A DNA stretch of 64,000 bases from the NCBI GenBank assembly GCA_950097015.1, contig CATNEN010000031.1, forward strand, positions 1,922,001 through 1,986,000, read 5' to 3'. The position numbers and the translations under genes are program-made. A model generated the notes under the pieces. The model made no database searches. It was not told the origin of the DNA and saw only the letters and a program-made list of their open reading frames with translations. Of this stretch, positions 46,398 through 56,296 are shown piece by piece (position 1 is the stretch's first letter; every line of letters begins with the position of its first letter). Origin of the DNA: Macrostomum hystrix (taxonomy: Eukaryota; Platyhelminthes; Macrostomidae).

Positions 46398-47818
46398 GTA
46401 GCTTTAAAAGGCTGTAAATTCAGCTGCTAAAAAGTATATACTAGACGAATTAAAAGTATTTCTGCTCCCCGAAGGGGGGCAAAACTTGCTAGTCCTACTA
46501 TACTAAATTCCTACTATACTAAATGTCTAAGATCTGTCCATCTGAAATGCTCTAGCGATTGAATGGCTAGACCAATTTTTTTCCTGTTTTCACCAAAAAG
46601 TGCCAATTCATCCAAGGATTAGACTGATCAAATTTAATCATTCTGTCTCAATTCCAAGGGTATTAAATATTCGAAAAACGAGTTTTCCTATTGCTTTCAA
46701 TAGGAGGCCAAACAAGGTTAAATTAGAATAGGGCCGGACACTGTCAGTTTTATTAGATTGCATCGGTGCTTTTTCTCGCCCGCGCGTGCATTGGTATAGC
46801 ACTGAACAGGGCCCGATACTCTCAATTGAATAGGATTGCGTCACTGCTTTTCGACCCCTACGTACGTTTATAAATTTGTCTCTTGGCTGATCGAGTGATT
46901 TGATTTGAATACGCAAAACGTACATAGCAGATTTCATGATTGGGCTTTTATGATGCTCAATGCTAGCGAGACCTCTCCTCCTCCTTTCTATCCATAAAAC
47001 TGCAGCCTTTCTATTGTCAAACCTTGTCTCGACTTCGATCATTGTGCCGCTTTCTTTTCATCTAGCTCCGAAGTAAAGTACTTTAATGCTTTTGTAGAAT
47101 GCAGGTAGAATTTCAGCATCGGTTTTGTTACTGCTTCTTTTTCTTCTAATCTTCTAAACATCAGCAGTTAAAAACGTAAGTTCCTATTTATTAGTACTTT
47201 TTGGGCATTTTTGGTTCGAGTATAAATAGTAAGCGATTTTGGTTAGCTACTGTCGAAGCAGATATTTGTTAGCTTTATTATTCCTGTACTCCCTTTCAGA
47301 AAATAGTATAAGTTTTTTCGAGTATCGGGAATTCGATAATAAAACTAAGGAAATATTTTTGTGCATAGCTGCAGGCGATATCACAATTGAGAACTGCAAG
47401 AAAAAAATATTGAGCGCAGCTAAGAGCGTAAATTATTTCAAATTTTTTTAGCATTGTTTTAAGCGTTATTCGATCAAAAAAACAGCTCATTTAATAATAA
47501 TAATTATAAAACTTTATTCGACGAACACTGATCGAAACCGTTTTCTAAAGTGCTCAACGATTTTCTAAATGTGTCCAACGATTTTCTAAATGTGTTTAAC
47601 AGTTTTCTAAATGTATCTACCGGGCCACATGTAACAGGAGATGTAACAGGAGATATTTGTTGCCTTCTGGGCTGAGTAAAATGATGGACACATCGTTTCT
47701 ATGCTATTTGGGGGCAATGGTTTCCTGTCAAAGAAAAAGGGCAAACATTTCTTGCTGCGAGTTTGGTAGCCTGCAAGTAGCCTCCATTCTGGTATTATGG
47801 AGGTTCTCTTCTGTTTGG

Positions 47819-48112
47819 AGAACATTAGTTCTCTGCTGCTGGGGGAATTAGTTCTCTGCTGCTGGGGGGAATTAGTTCTCTGCTGCTGGGGGAATTAGTT
47901 CTCTGCTGCTGGGGGAATTAGTTCTCTGCTGCTGGGGGAATTAGTTCTCTGCTGCTGGGGGAATTAGTTCTCTGCTGCTGGGGGAATTAGTTCTCTGCTG
48001 CTGGGGGAATTAGTTCTCTGCTGCTGGGGGAATTAGTTCTCTGCTGCTCGGGAAATTAGTTCTCTGCTGCTGGGGAAATTAGTTCTCTGCTGCTGGAGGG
48101 GAATTAGTTCTC
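47819..48112. repeat. 23-bp minisatellite private to Helitron D, about 13 copies
   Basis: Unit TTAGTTCTCTGCTGCTGGGG plus GAA. Same 23-bp period as the neighbouring array but unrelated in sequence. Confidence 0.93.
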
Positions 48113-48395
48113 ATGGCAAAACCAGCGTTTGAATCATGGCTAAACCAGAGTCTGAATCATGGCAGAGTCTGAATCAAGGCTAAACCAGAGTCTGAATCAT
48201 GGCTAAACCAGAGTCTGAATCATGGCTAAATTTAAGTTTGAATCATGGCAAAACCAGAGTTTGAATCATGGCTAAATGAGAGTTTGAATCATGGCTAAAC
48301 CAGAGTTTGAATCATGGCTAAACCAGAGTTTGAATCATGGCTAAACCAGAGTTTGAATCATGGCAAAATCAGAGTTTGAATCATGGCAAAACCAG
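48113..48395. repeat. 23-bp minisatellite in Helitron D, about 12 copies
   Basis: GAATCATGGCTAAACCAGAG type, passing directly into the 18-bp array at CCAGAACTGGGGGATAATCG without the border block. Confidence 0.93.
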
Positions 48396-49143
48396 AACTG
48401 GGGGATAATCGTCAACTGTGGGATAATTGTAAACTGGGGAATCATCATCAAATGGGGGATCATGGTCAACTGGGGATCATTGTCAAATGGGGATCATTAT
48501 CATTTGGGAGTCATCATCAAATGGGGGATCATGGTCAACTGGGGAATCATTGTCAACTGTGGGATCATTGTAAACTGGGGGATCAATGTCAACTGGGGGA
48601 TCATTGTCAACTGGGTGATCATCATCAACTGGGGGATCATCATCATCTGGGGGATCATTGTGAACTAGGGGATCATTGTCAACTGGGGGATCATTGTCAA
48701 CTGTGGGATCATTGTCAACTGGTTGATCATCATCAACTGGGGAATCATTGTCGACTGGGGGATCATTGTCGACTGGGGGATCATTGTCAACTGGGGGATC
48801 ATGGTCAACTGGGCATCATCATCAATGGGGAGTCATCATCAACTGGGTGATCATCATTAACTGGGGGTTCATTGTCAACTGGGGAATAATTGTCAACTGG
48901 GGGATCATTGTCAACTGGGGATCATCATCAATAGGGAGTCATCATCAACTGGGGGATCATTGTCAACTGGGGAATCATTGTCAACTGGGGGAACATTGTC
49001 AACTGGGGATCATTGTTGACTGGGGAATCATTGTCGACTGGGGAATCATTGTCAACTGGGGGATCATTGTCAACTAGGGGATCATCATCAACTGGGGTAT
49101 TATTGGCAACTGGGTGATCATGGTCAGCTGGGGGATCATTGCA
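48396..49143. repeat. 18-bp minisatellite in Helitron D, about 41 copies
   Basis: GGGGGATCATTGTCAACT units with more variants (TTGTCGACT, AAATGGGG) than in A or B. Confidence 0.93.
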
Positions 49144-49236
49144 GCTTTAAAAAAGCTGAAACTACAGCTGCTAAAAGGTATATACTGGACGAATTAAAAA
49201 TATTTCTGCTCCCCGAAGGGGGGCAAAACTTGCTAG

Positions 49237-49564
49237 TCTAATATACTAAAAATGAAAATCTTGCTTGCTTGCTTGTAATTGATTTTCTCCCGAGCGGCTC
49301 AACCGATTTTCACAATTTCTTCACCAAAAGATGCCAAATATGGGGACACATATACACGTATTTTTATTAAGCTTAATTCCATTGCCAAGGGGATTAAATA
49401 TTCGAAAAACAGTTTTAAATAGGCTTTTCTAATGCATTCTTGTTTTCAGCTTGTGCACAGTGAGGCCTCCAGTGCCAAATTTAATGATTGCATCAGAGCC
49501 AGTTTTGATAACGAACTGATAAGAACTCCAGTGAGGCTACCCAGAGGGTAGCGAAGGCAGCTAG
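49237..49564 (+). mobile_element. Short Helitron, 328 bp, different 3' hairpin
   Basis: Begins TCTAATATACTAAAAATG right after the CTAG of element D. The 5' region is like A/B/E. It ends with a perfect 7-bp stem GCTACCCAGAGGGTAGC followed by GAAGGCAGCTAG, then the TCC of element E. It has no arrays. Confidence 0.75.
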
Positions 49565-50323
49565 TCCACTATACTAAAAATGAAATGGTTGCTTGGTTGG
49601 TTGCTTGCTTGCTTGCTTGTAATTGATTTTCTTCCGAACGGCTCAACCGATTTTCACCATTTCTTCACCAAAAGATGCCAAATATGGGGACAATTATACA
49701 CGTATTTTTATTAAGCTTAAATTTATTGCTAAGGGGATTAAATATTCGAAAAACATGACCTTTTTCAAAGGTCAAACCATCTTGGCCTATTGAGAATTTT
49801 ACTCACTGCCGCTGAATTGGAATTGCATCGTCAAATTGCGCAACACCCCCTCGCCGACTGAGTTAGAAGCCTGCACTCTGGAGACAAATTGGAAATAAAT
49901 GTACACAACCAACCGCGAGACTGAGTGTACTCTATTTTCTTACTTCATTGTACAAAGCCAGAACTTTGAGAATTCATTTTATAAGGAATTCATTTTTAGA
50001 TGCCAAATATGGGGACAATTATACACGTATTTTTATTAAGCTTAAATTTATTGCTAAGGGGATTAAATATTCGAAAAACATGACCTTTTTCAAAGGTCAA
50101 ACCATCTTGGCCTATTGAGAATTTTACTCACTGCCGCTGAATTGGAATTGCATCGTCAAATTGCGCAACACCCCCTCGCCGACTGAGTTAGAAGCCTGCA
50201 CTCTGGAGACAAATTGGAAATAAATGTACACAACCAACCGCGAGACTGAGTGTACTCTATTTTCTTACTTCATTGTACAAAGCCAGAACTTTGAGAATTC
50301 ATTTTATAAGGCTGATTTCTGCA

Positions 50324-50412
50324 CCCACTAACCAACAGTCGGAATAGCCGATGTGTAGGCACTAGGAATAGGTTAGGCTAGGCTAGGGTTCGATTCTGCA
50401 CTGCGTCAAATC
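50324..50412 (+). other. tRNA-like pol III promoter module in Helitron E
   Basis: TAGCCGATGTG ... GGTTCGATTCT as in A. Only one copy follows the duplicated 5' module. Confidence 0.45.
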
Positions 50413-50503
50413 ATTTGGACTAACTTTCAGCCAGTAGTGATTGAAGATTATTTTAATTTGTTTTTTTCATTTCGTCAATAAAATATCATAAATCATAGCA
50501 CAC

Positions 50504-52245
50504 CCGCTAAACCAGAGTTTGAATCATGGCTAAACCAGAGTTTGAATCATGGCTAAACCAGAGTCTGAATCATGGCTAAACCAGAGTTTGAATCATGTCT
50601 AAACCATCGTTTGAATCATGGCTAAACCAGAGTCTGAATCATGGCTAAACCAGAGTTTGAATCATGGCTAAACCAGAGTCTGAATCATGGCTAAACCAGA
50701 GTCTGAATCATGGCTACACCAGAGTCTGAATCATGGCTAAACCAGAGTCTGAATCATGGCTAAACCAGAGTCTGAATCATGGCTAAAGCAGAGTTTGAAT
50801 CATGGCTAATCCAGAGTCTGAATCATGGCTAAACCAGAGTCTGAATCATGGCTAAACCAGAGTCTGAATCATGGCTACACCAGAGTCTGAATCATGGCTA
50901 AACCAGAGTCTGAATCATGGCTAAACCAGAGTCTGAATCATGGCTAAACCAGAGTCTGAATCATGGCTAAACCAGAGTTTGAATCATGGCTAAACCAGAG
51001 TCTGAATCATGGCTTAACCAGAGTCTGAATCATGGCTAAACCAGAGTTTGAATCATGGCTAAACCAGAGCTTGAATCATGGCAAAACTGGAGTCTGAATC
51101 ATGGCTAAACCAGAGTCTGAATCATGGCTAAACCAGAGCTTGAATCATGGCAAAACTGGAGTCTGAATCATGGCTAAACCAGAGTCTGAATCATGGCTAA
51201 ACCAGAGTCTGAATCATGGCTAAACCAGAGTTTGAATCATGGCTAAACCAGAGTCTGAATCATGGCTAAACCATAGTTTAAATCATGGCTAAACCAGCGT
51301 TTGAATCATGGCTAAACTAACGTTTGAATCATGGCTAACCTAGAGTCTGAATCATGGCTAAAGCAGAGTTTGAATCATGGCTAAACCAGAGTTTGAATCA
51401 TGGCAAAACCAGAGCTTGAATCATGGCAAAACCAGCGTTTGAATCATGGCTAAACCAGCGTTTGAATCATGGCAAAACCAGAGTTTGAATCATAGTCAAC
51501 CGGAGTCTGAATCATGGCTAAACCAGAGTTTGAATCATGGCTAAACCAGAGTTTGAATCATGGCTAAAAACCAGAGTTTGAATCATAGCCAACCAGAGTT
51601 TGAATCATGGCTAAACCAGAGTTTCAATCATGGCTAACCCAGCGTTTGAATCATGGCTAAACCAGAGCTTGAATCATGGCTAAACCAGAGTTTAAATCAT
51701 GGCTAAACCAGAGCTTGAATCATGGCTAAACCAGAGTTTGAATCATGGATAAACCAGAGCTTAAATCATGGCTAAACCGGAGTTTGAATCATGGCTAAAC
51801 CAGAGTCTGAATCATGGCAAAACCAGAGTTTGAATCATGGCTAAACCAGAGCTTGAATCATGGCTAAACCAGAGTTTGAATCATGGCTAAACCAGAGTTT
51901 GAATCTTGGCTAGACCAGAGTTTGAATCATAGCAAAACCAGAGTTTGAATCATTGCTTAACCAGAGTTTTAATCATGGCTAACCCAGCGTTTGAATCATG
52001 GCTAAACCAGAGCTTGAATCATGGCTAAACCAGAGTTTCAATCATGGCTAAACCAGAGCTTGAATCATGGTTAAACCAGAGCTTGAATCATGGCAAAACC
52101 AGAGTTTGAATCATAGCTAACCAGAGTTTGAATCATAGTCAACCAGAGTCTGAATCATGGCAAAACGAGAGTTTGAATCATAGCCCACCAGGGTTTAAAA
52201 CATGGCAAAATCTGAGTTTGAATCTTGGCTTACCCAGCGTTTGAA
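50504..52245. repeat. 23-bp minisatellite in Helitron E, about 75 copies
   Basis: GAATCATGGCTAAACCAGAG units ending in the conserved border block (about 52170-52250). Confidence 0.95.
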
Positions 52246-52253
52246 AAATCAAC

Positions 52254-53589
52254 GTCAACTGGGGAGTCATCATCAAAATGGGGATCATGGTAAACTGGGG
52301 GATAATCGTCAACTGGGGGATCATGGTAAACTGGGGGATAATTGTCAACTGGGGAATCATCATCAAATGGGGGATCATGGTCAACTGTGGGATCATTGTC
52401 AACTGGGGGATCATTGTCAACTGGGGGATCATTGTGAACTGAGGGATCATTGTCAACTGGGGGATCATTGTCAACTGGGGGATCATTGTGAACTGAGGGA
52501 TCATTGTCAACTAGGGGGTAATGGTCAACTGGGGGATAATTTTCAACTGGGGAATCATCATCAAATGGGGGATCATGGTCAACTTGGGGATCATTGTCAA
52601 CTGGGTGATCATCATCAACTGGGGATCATCATCAACTGGGGGATCATCATCAACTGGGGGTTCATTGTCAACTGTGGGATCATTGTCAACCGGCGGGATC
52701 ATTGTCAACTGGGGGATCATTGTCAACTGGGGGATCATTGTCAACTGGGGGGTAATGTTCAACTGGGGGATAATTGTCAACTGGGGAATCATCATCAAAT
52801 GGGGGGATCATGGTCAACTTGGGGATCATTGTCAACTGGGTGATCATCATCAACTGGGGGATCATCATCAACTGGGGGATCGTTGTCAACTGGGCGTTCA
52901 TTGTCAACTGTGGGATCATTGTCAACTGGGGGATCATTGTCAACTCGGGGATCATTGTCAACTGGTGGATCGTTGTCAACTGGGGGTTCATTGTCAACTG
53001 GGTGATCATCATCAACTGGGGGATCATTGTCAATTGGGGGAACATTGTCAACTGGAAGAACATTGTTAACTGGGGATCGTCATCAATGGGGAGTCATCAT
53101 CAACTGGGGGATCATTGTGAACTGGAGGATCTTTGTCAACTGGGGAATCATTGTCAACTGGGGGATCATTGTCAACTGGGGGATCATTGTCAACTGGGGG
53201 ATCGTTGTCAACTGGGGGTTCATTGTCAACTGGGGGATCATTGTCAACTGGGGGATCATTGTCAACTGGGGGATCGTTGTCAACTGGGGGTTCATTGTCA
53301 ACTGGGGGATCATTGTCAACTGGGGGATCATTGTCAACTGGGGGATCGTCATCAACTGGGGGATCATTGTCAACTGGGGGTTCATTGTCAACTGTGGGAT
53401 CATTGTCAACGGGCGGGATCATTGTCAACTGGGAGATCATCATCAACGGGGGGATTATCATCAAATGGGGGATCATTGTCAACTGTGGGATCATTGTCAA
53501 CTGGGGGATCATTGTCAACTGGGGTATTATTGTCAACTGGGGGTTCATTGTCAACTGGGGGATCATTGTCAACTGGGGGATCATTGTAG
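52254..53589. repeat. 18-bp minisatellite in Helitron E, about 74 copies
   Basis: GGGGGATCATTGTCAACT units. Its first ~450 bp closely follow the variant order of the array in A, then diverge. Confidence 0.95.
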
Positions 53590-53680
53590 CTTTAAAAAGC
53601 TGTAAATTCAGCTGCTGAAAAGTATATACTAGACGAATTAAAAGTATTTCTGCTCCCCGAAGGGGGGCAAAACTTGCTAG

Positions 53681-54479
53681 TAAGTAGTCTAATGCGCAAC
53701 CGATTACTATATACGAGCTATCTCAGTTTGGTCAAAAGCTGAATTTTTTTAACTTTATTTACTTATCTCTGATTGGCTGGTGTTTTCAAAGCACCACCCC
53801 GCAAAAAAGGCAGCAACCTCACGCCAGTGCTTGTACACAGCGAAGTACATTCCAATTGATTTTTTACACTAAAAATAGCCAACATTTTTATCAGAACCCC
53901 AAAAAGACTGTAAATCCACGAGTACAAATATCTTCAATCCCAAATATATTACTGGATAGGATTGAAAAATTTTAACAACTGGGAGAAATTCTAGAATATA
54001 ACATGCCTAATTACTGCCTTCATTAGTAGAATGGCATGAAGTCACTCTTTGATCATGAAGCCTGTGCAAAACGTTGCGATTTCGAGAATTATTTTACAAA
54101 CGCTTTTGATTCCATGACGATATGCCTTTTAATATAGACGTTTACAGAACTATTAATAGCGCTTATTAATTACACGGTAACAATTTCAGATATTCAACTC
54201 CAATACTGGTTTCACCGATACTGGAAAGCCGACAAAAATACCATTGATTAAATTAAAAAATGGTCAATGTGAATTGAGAACATCTATGATTATACCATTA
54301 TTGCATATTATTGCATTTTTACCGTGGATTAGTATAATATGTTTAGCATGCAGTCAATAACCCATCCCAAGACACCTAGAGTAATATTTTAACAAATATA
54401 ATATTTATTAACTCAAACACCGAAGAGAAAATGATTGCAAATGTGTAAATAACTTTCCTGTACTGCTTTTAGATAGATA
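53681..54479. other. AT-rich single-copy part of intron B-C
   Basis: Sequence after the last Helitron; no repeat, exon or RNA gene recognised. Confidence 0.45.
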
Positions 54480-54489
54480 ATGCTTTCTT

Positions 54490-55400
54490 GCTTTCATTCT
54501 TCCCCTTCTCCTCCCCTCACCCTCCATTCTTCCCCTTCTCCTCCTCTCACCCTCCATTCTTCCCCTTCTCCTCCTCTCACCTCATTTCTTCCCCTTCACC
54601 TCTCTCACCCACATTCCTCCACTTCTCCTCTCACCTACATTCCTCCACTCCACTTCTCCTCTCACCCACATTCCTCCACTTCTCCTCTCACCCACATTCC
54701 TCCACTTCTCCTCTCACCCACATTCCTCCACTTCTCCTCTCACCCACATTCCTCCACTTCTCCTCTCACCCACATTCCTCCACTTCTCCTCTCACCCACA
54801 TTCCTCCACTTCTCCTCTCACCCACATTCCTCCACTTCTCCTCTCACCCACATTCCTCCACTTCTCCTCTCACCCACATTCCTCCACTTCTCCTCTCACC
54901 CACATTCCTCCACTTCTCCTCTCACCCACATTCCTCCACTTCTCCTCTAACCCACATTCCTCCACTTCTCCTCTCACCCACATTCCTCCACTTCTCCTCT
55001 CACCCACATTCCTCCACTTCTCCTCTCACCCACATTCCTCCACTTCTCCTCTCACCCACATTCCTCCACTTCTCCTCTCACCCACATTCCTCCACTTCTC
55101 CTCTCACCCACATTCCTCCACTTCTCCTCTCACCCACATTCCTCCACTTCTCCTCTCACCCACATTCCTCCACTTCTCCTCTCACCTACATTCCTCCACT
55201 TCTCCTCTCACCTACATTCCTCCACTTCTCCTCTCACCTACATTCCTCCACTTCTCCTCTCACCTACATTCCTCCACTTCTCCTCTCACCCACATTCCTC
55301 CACTTCTCCTCCTCTCACCATCCGTTCTCCCCCTTCTTCTCCTCTCACCTCTGTTCTTCCCCTTCTCCTCCTCTCACCCCCATTCCTCCCCTTCTCGTCC
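54490..55400. repeat. 26-bp pyrimidine-rich minisatellite, about 27 core copies
   Basis: Core CACCCACATTCCTCCACTTC plus TCCTCT, regular from about 54600 to 55310, with looser CTTCTCCTCCTCTCACC units at both edges. One strand is almost all pyrimidine, giving long false open frames on +. Confidence 0.93.
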
Positions 55401-55811
55401 CATCTTTTCATTTTCCTTTTCTCTCATCTGCAGTTGTGAGCATTCTGATATTTTCCATGAAATTGAGTAGCAGTAGTAAGTCACCAGTACGCTCATATAT
55501 GTATGTATGTTATGCTCATATAACTGATTAAGGAAAAATATCAACCTCCATGAACAACAGGTCAAAATCACCAGCTAAAAAGAGGAGCAATTAAAATGAC
55601 ATCGGAATTTACCTGCGGCCGAATTAGATAAGGATTGTATTTTCCAAATTTGCTGAATTCGATATAAACTCTAGACTGCAGATAAGGCATGATTTTGGGC
55701 CGTGTGTGACTTTTTTGATGAATTTTACACCAGAAAGCAATGCGCGCTTTTACTACTAAAAACAGGCGTACAAACAAGTAGTATAATAGTACATACGAGC
55801 TAAATACCGAC

Positions 55812-55995
55812 CTGTCTGGAGCAGGGGCTGTTCAAACGGCGGACGTAGTACTGCTCGTCCGGGCCGTAGTCGGGCGGGCAGCGGTCCGAGGTTGGGCTGA
55901 GATTTCTCCGGCTGGCGCAGGAAATTCGCTGCACCTCGGTGAGAATGTTCGACTTGCGCTCCAGCTGCAGCACGTAGTGATCCGGGATTGGCTGC
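55812..55995 (-). CDS. Exon B: Cys-rich ectodomain segment with a repeated acceptor
   Basis: 184 bp. The most exon-proximal acceptor is CTCCGCAG|G at 55998-55996 (phase 2, AG|G gives Arg); donor CAG|GTCGGT (phase 0). It encodes QPIPDHYVLQLERKSNILTE, 'VQRISCASRRNLSPTSDRC' and ends 'EQYYVRRLNSPCSRQ' (3 Cys). Seven further copies of the same acceptor lie upstream in the 39-bp array, each of which would keep the frame. Confidence 0.76.
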
Positions 55996-56296
55996 CTGCG
56001 GAGCCAGGATTGGGGAGGATCCGGGATTGGCTGCCTGCGGAGCCAGGGTTGGGGAGGATCCGGGATTGGCTGCCTGCGGAGCCAGGGTTGGGGAGGATCC
56101 GGGATTGGCTGCCTGCGGAGCCAGGGTTGGGGAGGATCCGGGATTGGCTGCCTGCGGAGCCAGGGTTGGGGAGGATCCGGGATTGGCTGCCTGCGGAGCC
56201 AGGGTTGGGGAGGATCCGGGATTGGCTGCCTGCGGAGCCAGGGTTGGGGAGGATCCGGGATTGGCTGCCTGCGGAGCCAGGGTTGGGGAGGATCCC
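55984..56296 (-). repeat. 39-bp minisatellite made of the exon B acceptor region, 8 copies
   Basis: On the gene strand each unit contains CCTCCCCAACCCTGGCTCCG then CAG|GCAGCCAATCCCGGATC: pyrimidine tract, acceptor and first exon bases. Copies start near 55985 and every 39 bp to 56258. The downstream-most copy runs into exon B. 39 is 13 codons and the exon frame stays open through the array (QPIPDPPQPWLRR per unit). Confidence 0.93.

Larger units (their letters stand above)
42720..46492 (+). mobile_element. Helitron B, non-autonomous, minisatellite-bearing (3773 bp)
   Basis: Same 5' end as A (TCCACTATACTAAAAATG) with a (TTGC)n tract, the same ~400-bp 5' module, tRNA-like module (43146-43246), 23-bp array, border block, 18-bp array, and 3' hairpin plus CTAG (46489-46492). 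Array lengths differ from A. Confidence 0.82.
46509..49236 (+). mobile_element. Helitron D, chimeric: different 5' half, shared 3' half (2728 bp)
   Basis: Starts TCCTACTATACTAAATGTC with a 5' region unlike A/B/E (CATCTGAAATGCTCTAGCGA, TGGCTAGACCAA). A 1.3-kb AT-rich body holds no recognised gene. Then come a private 23-bp array, short 23-bp and 18-bp arrays of the A/B type, and the common hairpin plus CTAG (49233-49236). It lacks the tRNA-like module and the border block. The minus frame 46638-47042 (134 codons) has no motif. Confidence 0.68.
49565..53680 (+). mobile_element. Helitron E, non-autonomous, minisatellite-bearing (4116 bp)
   Basis: 5' TCCACTATACTAAAAATGAA with mixed TTGG/TTGC tract; 3' hairpin and CTAG (53677-53680) followed by T. 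It has the 5' module, internally duplicated (49672-49988 repeated at 49998-50310), the tRNA-like module (50324-50412), a 23-bp array, border block and 18-bp array. The small AGCTG...CAGCT repeat precedes the hairpin. Confidence 0.82.
37875..55811 (-). other. Intron B-C (17.9 kb) filled mostly by Helitrons
   Basis: Donor CAG|GTCGGT at 55811-55810 (weak beyond GT), acceptor CGTCAG at 37875. About 14.6 kb (39119-53680) is a same-orientation series of rolling-circle elements, preceded by a truncated Helitron and followed by single-copy DNA and a 26-bp array. Confidence 0.7.

Noticed and set aside
46638-47042. 134-codon minus frame in Helitron D
   Set aside because: No recognisable domain, no support from composition; possible captured gene piece but unsupported.
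39724-52245. CRISPR array, suggested by dozens of regular 23-bp repeats
   Set aside because: Contiguous tandem repeats without unique spacers, in an animal genome inside Helitrons.
41248-53618. Many open frames of 75-280 codons on both strands (repeats such as GDHCQL, GIIVNW, TMIPQL)
   Set aside because: They are translations of the 18-bp array; a stop-free unit whose length is a multiple of three opens several frames on both strands at once. No start context, splice sites or non-repeat sequence.
54480-55531. 347-codon + frame
   Set aside because: Translation of the 26-bp pyrimidine array (HSSTSPLTHIPPLLL-type repeats).
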